Positions 42,424-52,124 of a DNA stretch of 64,000 nt are shown piece by piece. A model generated the notes under the pieces. The model made no database searches and was not told the DNA's origin. It saw only the letters and a program-made list of their open reading frames with translations. Numbering within the stretch: the first letter of the stretch is position 1; every line of letters begins with the position of its first letter. Source of the DNA: Eriocheir sinensis (lineage: Eukaryota > Arthropoda > Malacostraca > Decapoda > Varunidae); NCBI RefSeq assembly GCF_024679095.1, contig NC_066517.1, positions 314,627 to 378,626 on the forward strand. Reading direction: 5' to 3'. Position numbers and translations under genes: made by a program.

Positions 42424-43655
42424 CAGTGTTTCTCAATCAGGGGGCCGCAGAAACCTATCAAGCGGTCTGCAGAACGGGGAATTCAACATATTACAGTTAA
42501 CCCGGTAGCAGCGGGGATTATGTTTCTTAATGGTCCCTCCAAGCGAGAAAAATTAGAAAAAATCATCACTCACACAAACCATTTCATTATATATATCAAA
42601 GCATTTATGATCAGTTTATGCATCATCTATTTTGGGGAGGTTATATCATGGCACAAATTTGGCCCGTCACTGCTACCGGGTTAATCCTGTCATGACTCAG
42701 TTTTTTATAATTCATAATTACACAATGTGTCTTAATCGAGATGTCCAGGCATCGGAATACGTACTGATGGTGCTGCAGCCATGACTGGCAGGCATAAAGG
42801 AGTCGTGACCAGAATATCAGAAGTTGCTCCCTGTGCCATTGCAACTCACTGTTTTGTGCACAGAGAAATGCTGGCTGCAAAGGACTTGGAGCCTGGGCAG
42901 TTATGAACACTGCTGTAGAAATTGTAAACTTCGTTAAAGCAAATTTCAGACTGTTTGCTGTACTCTGTGAGGAAGTAGGTGCAGACTATATATCTCTACT
43001 TATGCATACAGAGGTGAGATGGTTGTCCAACGGGCGGATGCTCACACACTTACTCAGCCTAAGGGAGGAGCTGTGTACATTCCTCTCAGAAAAGAAGCCT
43101 GAGCTTGCAGATTTCTTCTAATGATGATAACTGGCTTCTTCAGCTGAGCTACCTGGCAGACATATTCAGCGAAGTAAATAAGCTGAACAAAGCAATGCAA
43201 CGTGCAAACACAAACAACATTTTTCAGTACCAAAAATTTGAGGCTTTCAAAAGAAAGCTCAAGTTGTGGGGTGTTCATACCTCGTCAGGAATCACTGGTA
43301 TGTTTGAAAATCTGCAGGCATTCATTCAAGACAGAGGCATTAGTTTCAATGTAGTCAAAGCACAGGTAACATTGCACCTGTCAAAGTTGTTGGAGAATTT
43401 CAACAGCTGTTTCCCCGAGCTAACTGAGGAGCAGGCTGCTTCTTACCAGTGGATAGAAAAGCCCTTCATTGAGAATATTGAGATGAAGCTCCCAGAAGCC
43501 TCACAGTCAAAATTATTAGAGGAGCTCATTGGCCTATCATCTGATGGTACCATGAAGACTCGATTCAGTGCAGTGCCACTAGAAACCTTCTGGGCTCAAT
43601 GTCTTCATGAGTTCACGATTTCTCATGGAGCAGCTATGAAAGGGTGTTACCTCTC
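42424..43655 (+). mobile_element. hAT element: 5' end and ZBED5/SCAND3-like transposase remnant
   Basis: CAGTGTTTCTCAATCAGGGG at 42424 is a hAT-type 5' terminal sequence. Downstream, in shifting frames, come DGAAAMTGRHKGVV (about 42765), IATHCFVHREMLAAK (about 42838), VNFVKA, LLMHTEVRWLSNGRMLTHLL (about 43000), LADIFSEVNKLN (about 43155), and a long open stretch to about 43640 ending LETFWAQCLHEF. These match the RNase H-like core of hAT-derived ZBED5/SCAND3 proteins. Stops and frame changes near 42905 and 43115 inactivate it. A piggyBac-like MITE is nested at 42497-42684. The 3' end is lost where the 88-bp satellite begins. Confidence 0.8.
42497..42684 (-). mobile_element. piggyBac-like MITE, copy 3, nested in the hAT element
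   Basis: Opposite orientation to copies 1 and 2. Bounded by TTAA with perfect ends CCCGGTAGCAG and CTGCTACCGGG. About 40 bp shorter because the second GTAGCAGC block near one end is missing. Confidence 0.85.
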
Positions 43656-43659
43656 ACCA

Positions 43660-46600
43660 CCACATTCCTTCCCCTTCTGTTTCTCTCCGGCATATGACCA
43701 CAGATGTTGCGCCGACTAAACCAAACTTTCCAACTGTTCCCTTCTCCTATAATTCCTTCCCCTTCTGTTTCTCTCCGGCATATGACCACAGATGTTGCGC
43801 CGACTAAACCAAACTTTCCAACTGTTCCCTTCTCCTATAATTCCTTCCCCTTCTGTTTCTCTCCGGCATATGACCACAGATGTTGCGCCGACTAAACCAA
43901 ACTTTCCAACTGTTCCCTTCTCCTATAATTCCTTCCCCTTCTGTTTCTCTCCGGCATATGACCACAGATGTTGCGCCGACTAAACCAAACTTTCCAACTG
44001 TTCCTTCTCCTATAATTCCTTCCCTTCTGTTTCTCTCCGGCATATGACCACAGATGTTGCGCCGACTAAACCAAACTTTCCAACTGTTCCCTTCTCCTAT
44101 AATTCCTTCCTTCTGTTTCTCTCCGGCATATGACCACAGATGTTGCGCCGACTAAACCAAAATTTCCAACTGTTCCCTTCCCCTATAATTCCTTCCCCTT
44201 CTGTGTCTCTCCGGCATATGACCACAGATGTTGCGCCGACTAAACCAAACTTTCCAACTGTTCCCTTCTCCTATAATTCCTTCCCCTTCTGTTTCTCTCC
44301 GGCATATGACCACAGATGTTGCGCCGACTAAACCAAACTTTCCAACTGTTCCCTTCTCCTATAATTCCTTCCCCTCTTGTCTCTCTCCGGCATATCACCA
44401 CAGATGTTGCGCCCACTAAACCAAACTTTCCAACTGTTCCCTTCTCCTATAATTCCTTTCCCTTCTGTCTCTCTCCGGCATATGACCACAGATGTTGCGC
44501 CGACTAAACCAAACTTTCCAACTGTTCCCTTCTATAATTCTTTCCCCTTCTGTCTCTCTCCGGCATATGACCACAGATGTTGCGCTGACTAAACCAAACT
44601 TTCCAACTCTTCCCTTCTCCTATAATTCCTTCCCCTTCTGTCTCTCTCCGGCATATGACCACAGATGTTGCGCCGACTAAACCAAACTTTCCAACTGTTC
44701 CCTTCTCCTATAATTCCTTCCCCTCCTGTCTCTCTCCGGCCTATGACCACAGATGTTGCGCCCACTAAACCAAACTTTCCAACTGTTCCCTTCTCCTATA
44801 ATTCCTTCCCCTCTTGTCTCTCTCCTGCATATCACCACAGATGTTGCGCCCACTAAACCAAACTTTCCAACTGTTCCCTTCTCCTATAATTCCTTCCCCT
44901 TCTGTCTCTCTCCGGCATATGACCACAGATGTTGCGCCGACTAAACCAAACTTTCCAACTGTTCCCTTCTCCTATAATTCCTTCCCCTTCTGTCTCTCTC
45001 CGGCATATGACCACAGATGTTGCGCTGACTAAACCAAACTTTCCAACTGTTCCCTTCTCCTATAATTCCTTCCCCTTCTGTCTCTCTCCGGCATATGACC
45101 ACAGATGTTGCGCCGACTAAACCAAACTTTCCAACTGTTCCCTTCTCCTATAATTCCTTCCCCTTCTGTCTCTCTCCGGCATATGACCACAGATGTTGCG
45201 CCCACTAAACCAAACTTCCCAACTGTTCCCTTCTCCTATAATTCCTTCCCCGCCTGTCTGTCTCCGGCATATAACCACAGATGTTGCGCCGACTAAACCA
45301 AACCTTCCAACTGTTCCCTTCTCCTATAATTCCTTCCCCTTCTGTCTCTCCGGCATATGACCACAGATGTTGCGCCGACTAAACCAAACTTTCCAACTGT
45401 TCCCTTCTCCTATAATTCCTTCCCTTCTGCCTCTCCGGCATATGACCACAGATGTTGCGCCCACTAAACCAAACTTTCCAACTGTTCCCTTCTCCTATAA
45501 TTCCTTCCCCGCCTGTCTGTCTCCGGCATATAACCACAAATGTTGCGCCGACAAAACCAAACTTTCCAACTGTTCCCTTCTATAATTCCTTCCCCTTCTG
45601 TCTCTCTCCGGCATATGACCACAGATGTTGCGCCCACTAAACGAAACTTTCCAACTGTTCCCTTCTCCTATAATTCCTTCCCTCTTCTGTTTCCCTTCTC
45701 CTATAATTCCTTCCCCCTTCTGTCTCTCTCCGGCATATGACCACAGATGTTGCGCCCACTAAACCAAACTTTCCAACTGTTCCCTTCTCCTATAATTCCT
45801 TCCCCGCCTGTCTGTGTCCGGCATATAACCACAGATGTTGCGCCGACTAAACCAAACTTTCCAACTGTTCCCTTCTCCTATAATTCCTTCCCCTTCTGTC
45901 TCTCTCCGCCATATGGCCACAGATGTTGCGCCGACTAAACCAAACTTTCCAACTGTTCCCTTCTCCTATAATTCCTTCCCCTTCTGTCTCTCTCCGGCAT
46001 ATGACCACAGATGTTGCGCCGACTAAACCAAACTTTCCAACTGTTCCCTTCTCCTATAATTCCTTCCCCTTCTGTCTCTCTCCGGCATATGACCACAGAT
46101 GTTGCGCCGACTAAACCAAACTTTCCAACTGTTCCCTTCTCCTATAATTCCTTCCCCTTCTGTCTCTCTCCGGCATATGACCACAGATGTTGCGCCCACT
46201 AAACCAAACTTTCCAACTGTTCCCTTCTCCTATAATTCCTTCCCCGCCTGTCTGTCTCCGGCATATAACCACAGATGTTGCGCCGACTAAACCAAACTTT
46301 CCAACTGTTCCCTTCTCCTATAATTCCTTCCCATTCTGTCTCTCTCCGGCATATGACCACAGATGCTGCGCCGACTAAACCAAACTTTCCAACTGTTCCC
46401 TTCTCCTATAATTCCTTCCCCTTCTGTCTCTCTCCGGCATATGACCACAGATGTTGCGCCCAATAAACCAAACTTTCCAACTGTTCCCTTTTCCTATAAT
46501 TCCTTCCCCGCCTGTCTGTCTCCGGCATGTAACCACAAATGTTGCGCCGACAAAACAAACTTTCCAACTGTTCCCTTCTATAATTCCTTCCCCTTCTGTC

Positions 46601-47300
46601 TCTCTCCGGCATATGACCACAGATGTTGCGCCCACTAAACCAAACTTTCCAACTGTTCCCTTCTCCTATAATTCCTTCCCTCTTCTGTTTCCCTTCTCCT
46701 ATAATTCCTTCCCCTTCTGTCTCTCTCCGGCATATGACCACAGATGTTGCGCCCACTAAACCAAACTTTCCAACTGTTCCCTTCTCCTATAATTCCTTCC
46801 CCGCCTGTCTGTGTCCGGCATATAACCACAGATGTTGCGCCGACTAAACCAAACTTTCCAACTGTTCCCTTCTCCTATAATTCCTTCCCCTTCTGTCTCT
46901 CTCCGCCATATGGCCACAGATGTTGCGCCGACTAAACCAAACTTTCCAACTGTTCCCTTCTCCTATAATTCCTTCCCCTTCTGTCTCTCTCCGGCATATG
47001 ACCACAGATGTTGCGCCCACTAAACCAAACTTTCCAACTGTTCCCTTCTCCTATAATTCCTTCCCCACCTGTCTGTCTCCAGCATATAACCACAAATGTT
47101 GCGCCGACTAAACCAAACTTTCCAACTGTTCCCTTCTCCTATAATTCCTTCCCCTTCTGTCTCTCTCCAGCATATGACCACAGATGTTGCGCCCACTAAA
47201 CCAAACTTTCCAACTGTTCCCTTCTCCTATAATTCCTTCCCCTTCTGTCTCTCTCCGGCATATGGCCACAGATGTTGCTCCGACTAAACCAAAACTTTCA
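43660..47300. repeat. 88-bp satellite derived from a SINE 3' end
   Basis: About 41 monomers, each reading TTCCCTTCTCCTATAATTCC, TTCCCCTTCTGTCTCTCTCC, GGCATATGACCACAGATGTT, GCGCCGACTAAACCAAACTT, TCCAACTG. The same 88 bp form the 3' end of the SINEs at 37737 and 49668. Variants include GCGCCGACT versus GCGCCCACT, CCGCCTGTCTGTCTCCGG, GCATATAACC and 3-bp deletions in CTTCTCCTATAA. Because 88 is not a multiple of 3, each monomer gives a stop-bounded frame of about 63 codons. None is a gene. Confidence 0.97.
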
Positions 47301-47317
47301 AACTTTTCCTTTGTGAA

Positions 47318-47436
47318 TCTGTAGCTTGTGATTCTCCAAGATTACATTTCTTCATTGAATTGTAGCAGCCACTTTTTGTTCCATTTCTGTAGCTTGACGA
47401 GGTGTTCTTGTAGGAAATTCACAGTCAAGGGGTTAA
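47318..47436 (-). mobile_element. Right end of the TTAA-bounded LINE-derived element
   Basis: CTTCATTGAATTGTAGCAGC through CAGTCAAGGGGTTAA matches 38235-38323. It stops 17 bp before the aconitase exon acceptor. The left end is absent, replaced by the satellite. Confidence 0.7.
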
Positions 47437-47453
47437 CACTGCCTGACTTACAG

Positions 47454-47579
47454 ATCGATGGCCCTCAGGATCTCCAGCGAGCCATTGAAATCAGCAAAGA
47501 GGTCTACAATTTCCCGGCTACTGCTGGGGCCAAGTATAGAGTTGGATTCTGGAAGCCTGGCTCTGGGATTATTCATCAG
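47454..47579 (+). CDS. Mitochondrial aconitase-like exon
   Basis: The acceptor TGCCTGACTTACAG and donor CATCAG|GTGGGTCAC enclose 126 bp, 42 codons, fully open: [42 protein letters not shown]. This is the conserved segment of aconitate hydratase (citrate-isocitrate isomerase of the TCA cycle), where [18 protein letters not shown] is nearly invariant; here the Gly of KYG is Arg. Phase 0 at both ends. No other full aconitase exon is present in the window, so this is either one exon of a gene with very large introns or a captured, isolated exon. Confidence 0.85.
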
Positions 47580-47776
47580 GTGGGTCACAAGGAATGACAG
47601 CTGTTACTTCATTTGTTTATTTATATATTTTTCACAACAAAGGAGACAGCTCAGGGGCAACAAAATACCCCACTTATATGTGCTTGGGGACTTTTTACGG
47701 TTCACAGCAGAATTGTTTCCCCCTAAAAGTCATCTGAAAACCTCCCTTGTTGAAGTGCAGAGATTTTATTCCTTCA

Positions 47777-48785
47777 TATATATGTTACAATAAGATTGTG
47801 AAACTAGGGATTTCGTGAAATCCCTAAAACTTTCAGGGAATTCGTGAAATTACTATTTCACTTAGGGACTTCATGAAATTACTAAAATATCTAGGGATTT
47901 GATGTATTTACTGAAATTATACTACAGTTATTTCATGAAATCCCTGATGATTGTAAATACATAGAACAACAAAAGATTTATTTTGAAATTTTATTCATAA
48001 ATCATCATATCATAAAAATCATGTATAAAATCAAGTAGAATGTATTAGTATAGCATTCATGTTATTTTGCAATGCAAGAATAGACTGATTCAGCATGCTC
48101 TACCGTCCCCGTATTTAGCTATGGTTGTGTTTCAAAAGCAATCTGAAACAAACAAACAAACAAACTTGAATAAACAAACTGTGTAAAGTTCAAGTAACAA
48201 ACTGTGTAAAGTTCAAGTGATGATCAAAAGTAGCCTTGTTAGGTTAATTGTGTTAATATGTGTTATGCCACACTTGCAGTCAAACTTTGGGTTAAGGCAA
48301 ACACAATCACTTAAAGTTAACACTGGCCTTTAATAGTAAGTTGTAACCCTCCACCACACAGTAGCACACGCACACCTGTTCACTAGGCAGCGCATCATTA
48401 TTTACACTGACAGGTCCAGAAGCAAGTTTTCCAACCACTGAAGTTCCGATTCTAGAAGCAAGTTTTGGAACCACTGAAGTTCCGACCATTCCATCTGTAA
48501 GTTGAGAGTGGTTTGAAAGATCAACTGGTTCGAGCGCCCTGTCCAGTTATTCACCACCACCTGCTCAAGGACTATCAGCCATGGCTGTACATTTTGTTTA
48601 CTCATGACGATGCTTTGAGGTGACGAGGGTTTGCAGTGAAACCAGTAAATACATGAAATCCATAAATATTTCAGTAATTTCATGAAGTCCCGAAGTGAAA
48701 CAGTAATTTCACGAGTTCTCTGAAAGTTCTAGGGATTTCACGAAATCCCTAGTTTCACAATCTTACTGTAACATATACATACATG
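47777..48785. mobile_element. 1-kb element with inverted repeats of over 100 bp
   Basis: TATATGTTACAATAAGATTG...AAACTAGGGATTTCGTGAAA...TTTCATGAAATTAC (47777-47890) is matched in reverse complement at 48655-48785 with about 90% identity. Each arm contains the 22-bp palindrome TAGGGATTTCG-TGAAATCCCTA. The interior is AT-rich with a 19-bp and a 33-bp direct duplication and no coding frame, as in a non-autonomous DNA transposon. Target duplication and superfamily were not resolved. It sits in the intron between the two aconitase-like exons. Confidence 0.8.
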
Positions 48786-48827
48786 AATTGATGCATACAA
48801 TAAGGGTTGTATCATAAGACATTTCGG

Positions 48828-49660
48828 CGCCCAAGAACACCTATTTGACAAGCTTTCGTGGGAGTTGTGGGCATTTCCAGGAGTAGTTCTATGACCCTGG
48901 TGGTGGTGTGACCCTTCTTCTGTACTGTGAACCTAGAAACACATATTTGACAAGCTTTCGTAGGAGTTGTGGGCATTTCCAGGAGTAGTTCTATGACCCT
49001 GGTGGTGGTGTGACCCTTCTTCTGTACTGTGAACCTAGAAACACATATTTGACAAGCTTTCGTGGGAGTTGTGGGCATTTCCAGGAGTAGTTATATGACC
49101 CTGGTGGTGGTGTGACCCTTCTTCTGTACTGTGAACCTAGAAACACATATTTGACAAGGCTTTCGTAGGAGTTGTGGGCATTTCCAGGAGTAGTTCTATG
49201 ACCCTGGTGGTGGTGTGACCCTTCTTCTGTACTGTGAACCTAGAAACACCTATTTGACAAGCTTTCGTGGGAGTTGTGGGCATTTCCAGGAGTAGGTCTA
49301 TGACCCTGGTGGTGGTGTGACCCTTCTTCTGTACTGTGAACCTAGAAACACATATTTGACAAGGCTTTCGTGGGAGTTGTGGGCATTTCCAGGAGTAGTT
49401 CTATGACCCTGGTGGTGGTGTGACCCTTCTTCTGTACTGTGAACCTAGAAACACATATTTGACAAGGCTTTCGTAGGAGTTGTAGGCATTTCCAGGAGTA
49501 GTTTTATGACCCTGGTGGTAGTGTGACCCTTCTTCTGTACCATGAACCTAGAAACACATATTTGACAAGGCTTTCGTAGGAGTTGTAGGCATTTCCAGGA
49601 GTAGTTTTATGACCCTGGTGGTAGTCTGACCCTTCTTCAGTACCATGAACCTCAAGAAAC
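48828..49660. repeat. 102-bp tandem array, locus 3
   Basis: Eight units at 102-103 bp spacing (48853, 48955, 49057, 49160 and on), each with CTTTCGT(A/G)GGAGTTGTGG, ATTTCCAGGAGTAGTTCTAT, GACCCTGGTGGTGGTGTGAC and CTGTACTGTGAACCTAGAAA. It is a homogeneous derivative of the unit at 21600. Confidence 0.93.
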
Positions 49661-49667
49661 ACTTGTT

Positions 49668-49888
49668 AGAACCGAGAGAGCCCGGATTCGATTCCCGGGT
49701 GGAGTGGAAAAATTTGGGCGGCTTTTCCGATACCCTACGCCCCTGTCCACCCAGCAGTGTACCAGGTATTAATCGGGGGTTGTGTCCCGTCTCCTGGGGT
49801 CTGTTCCCTTCTCCTATAATTCCTTCCCCTTCTGCCTCCCTCCGGCATATGACCACAGATGTTGCGCCGACTAAACCAAACTTTCCTC
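49668..49888 (+). mobile_element. 5'-truncated tRNA-derived SINE
   Basis: Begins in the anticodon stem (ACCGAGAGAGCCCGGATTCG) and keeps box B and the entire body to CCAAACTTTCC. It is joined directly to the 102-bp array and ends 35 bp before the second aconitase-like exon. Confidence 0.88.
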
Positions 49889-49922
49889 TGTAAATGCACT
49901 AATACAAAACGACCTATTTCAG

Positions 49923-50014
49923 ATCATTTTGGAGAACTACTCTACGATACTTGTCCAACAGTTCCTCAGACCAGGTCGTGGTGACGTCGTTTGTACCTGT
50001 GTGGAGAACAAAGA
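49923..50014 (+). CDS. Candidate following aconitase exon, diverging after IILENY
   Basis: The acceptor GACCTATTTCAG and donor AACAAAGA|GTGAGTC bound 92 bp in the same phase. The first six codons, IILENY, are exactly what follows GSGIIHQ in aconitase. The next residues (STILVQQFLRPGRGDVVC) do not resemble the catalytic DSHTPNGGG region expected there. The exon may be chimeric, mis-spliced, or the end of a duplicated gene fragment. Confidence 0.5.
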
Positions 50015-50019
50015 GTGAG

Positions 50020-51317
50020 TCATTACAGGCCACAGCATGGTTATGTAAGGTTAAGTTTAGGGTATCTTCAAACACATGATAGCCAGCACTTTAGAGTATA
50101 AATCATCAAAGATTTCCCTCACTTAGTTGTATAGAAAGTCTCATTAGTACAAAAAGCTGTACTGGCGGGGGACAAGTGCTACAGTAAAACAATAAACAGT
50201 AGCCATGATGAGATGAAGGGGCGGACACATTGAGGGACTTCACCCAGAAACTACAATCTGGGGAAAATGCATTATAGGCTACTCACTAAATGTACACGAA
50301 AAAATAATGAGCTCAACAAATCCAGCTACACTAAATCAAACCTAACATAACTGTATCTTAAAAGGAACTGTTTGGAAGCAATGTTTCCCGACTCTTTGGA
50401 AACATATTAATTTCCAAATTCTTTGAAGACAAATGTTTCCAAAGAGTTTGCCAACAGTTGGGAATAATGTTTCTTGTCGTACTCTTAGTGTTTCCGCAGC
50501 TGAGGAGGTTGCAGTAACCCCTGAAGGACGAGTGAGACCCGCAGGGGGAAATATTGGTGCAGGGTTCCGTGAAAGGACGAGTGTCCCGCGTAAGGGCGAC
50601 TCCGGCCGTTTTCTTATATACTTCCCTTGCTCCATTACTCCACACCTGAGACAAGCGAATGGACAAACTTGGGCCTAAATACACACATACACAGGCCTGT
50701 CACACGGCAACGCAGCGATGGATATTTTTTTCAGCCTACAAGCTGTTCCCAATGTGTGGTGCGTGAGCTGATCGCTATATAGGGGTGCGTAAGGAAAAAA
50801 CTGTGTAATTGCGGATTTTATGTCTCGTTAAAATGTCAAACACATCACTAACTGCCATTGTTTTAAGAGTAATTAACGTTTGCTGTACACTTCAGCGGAG
50901 TTGTCTGTTCTTTGTTTGAAACTTTCCCAGACTCTGAGCACATTCATTCACCCCAGGTACATTTTCGTTCAGTTTTGATAGCCATCGCTCAGAGCCTCGT
51001 ACTTTGCGAGCACAAAATTCGTCAAAAAATGGACGAAATTTCAGGAAATCGACAGGACCTTAGTGGAGTCTTGGCGGGGGCGTGGACTCGGTCACAGCTT
51101 GGTGCGGGGCCTGAAAAGTTTGGGTTAACTGCTGCTATATAGGCTACAGGTAAGCTGCACCTTATTTCTTCATCCCTACAATTGCTATAACTAGCTGGGG
51201 TAGTTACTTCACCATGACATTCTCTGTTGTGTTATAAGTCAGGTGAGTTTTGACGAAAAATGTACTTGACAAATGTGTGCTTGTTGCGTTCCCCGGAGGC
51301 CCTCGATCCTTACAGCG
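50020..51317. other. Intergenic or intronic sequence without supported gene
   Basis: Includes an imperfect inverted block around 50350-50470 (GGAAGCAATGTTTCCC, TTTGGAAACATATT, AATGTTTCCAAAGAG). A short plus frame at 50950-51140 (VLCEHKIRQKMDEISGNRQD) ends TGA/TAG-free at 51139 but matches nothing I know. Confidence 0.4.
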
Positions 51318-51600
51318 GCAGGTGTTAATGTGCCTCCCGCAGGGCTGTGTCAAGGCTCAGATTGAAATGCCTGAATTTGCTCTTTACTCCACTCCCACAC
51401 GATCTCTGCGTGTAACCAAACACACGAGAAATTAATCCAGACAAGGAAAGGTTTGCCGGCGCCGGGGATCGAACCCGCGACCAGCGTAACGGGACAGCCA
51501 CTCCTTTACCAGTCGGCCAAAGAGGAACCCCAGTGGCTAAGTGGGTCATGGGAGGCTCGCCCATCAGGCAAGTCAGCACTACACGTCTCCCCACAAAGGG
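51318..51600 (-). mobile_element. tRNA-derived SINE, second family, minus strand
   Basis: On the minus strand TGGCCGACTGGTAAAGGAG (box A type) and CGCGGGTTCGATCCCCGG (box B) lie 51535-51465, followed by a body to about 51318 (TTCAGGCATTTCAATCTGAG). The tRNA part is preceded by a conserved non-tRNA leader (GGGCGAGCCTCCCATGACCC) also present at 51733. Different from the CAC-anticodon SINEs. Confidence 0.75.
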
Positions 51601-51732
51601 GCCTTGATATTAACTAGAGTTGAAAGGCAAAGTTTTGGAGCCATCTGATTAATGTAGAATCACTTAACGGGTTAAGGACAGACCACCTAGTCCGGAGCAA
51701 GGGGTCTGTGTACTTATATATAATACCGAGTC

Positions 51733-51830
51733 GGCCAAAAGGTACCCCAGTGGCTAAGCAGGTTATGGAAGGCTCGTTCATCAGGCATAGTCGCCGCACT
51801 AAACAACAACAACAACAACAACAACATGCC
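51733..51830 (-). mobile_element. SINE leader fragment with (GTT)n
   Basis: The plus strand reads GAGTCGGCCAAAAGGTACCC, AGTGGCTAAGCAGG, GGCTCGTTCATCAGGCAT and then (AAC)n. It matches the leader and box A of the SINE at 51318, truncated inside the tRNA part. Confidence 0.65.
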
Positions 51831-52124
51831 CTTTCTCCTGTCTCTCCCTCCGCACCACCATGCTTACAGACCCAAGGCACTTAACTCACTATATAACCTC
51901 CTCCGGCCATTTCTTTACCATTCATAAATATTTTTGCATTCTTTTTCACATTCAATTCCCAGCCTCTATCAATCCCACTCTGTAAGGACCCCACAGCCTC
52001 CCTTCTCAGGACTCCTGTGACATCAAGATCAAGGTCAAGATCAACGGACGTGTGTGAGCGGCTCCGAGTGTTTTTGAAGAAGTAACCTGCAGTTTTGTGG
52101 TGAGAACCTTTAACCATTGAAAAG

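Noticed and set aside
43660..47300. A series of about 63-codon frames that look like a protein family
   Set aside because: They recur every 88 bp because of the satellite period. Each spans two monomers in different frames and begins and ends at the same repeat positions.
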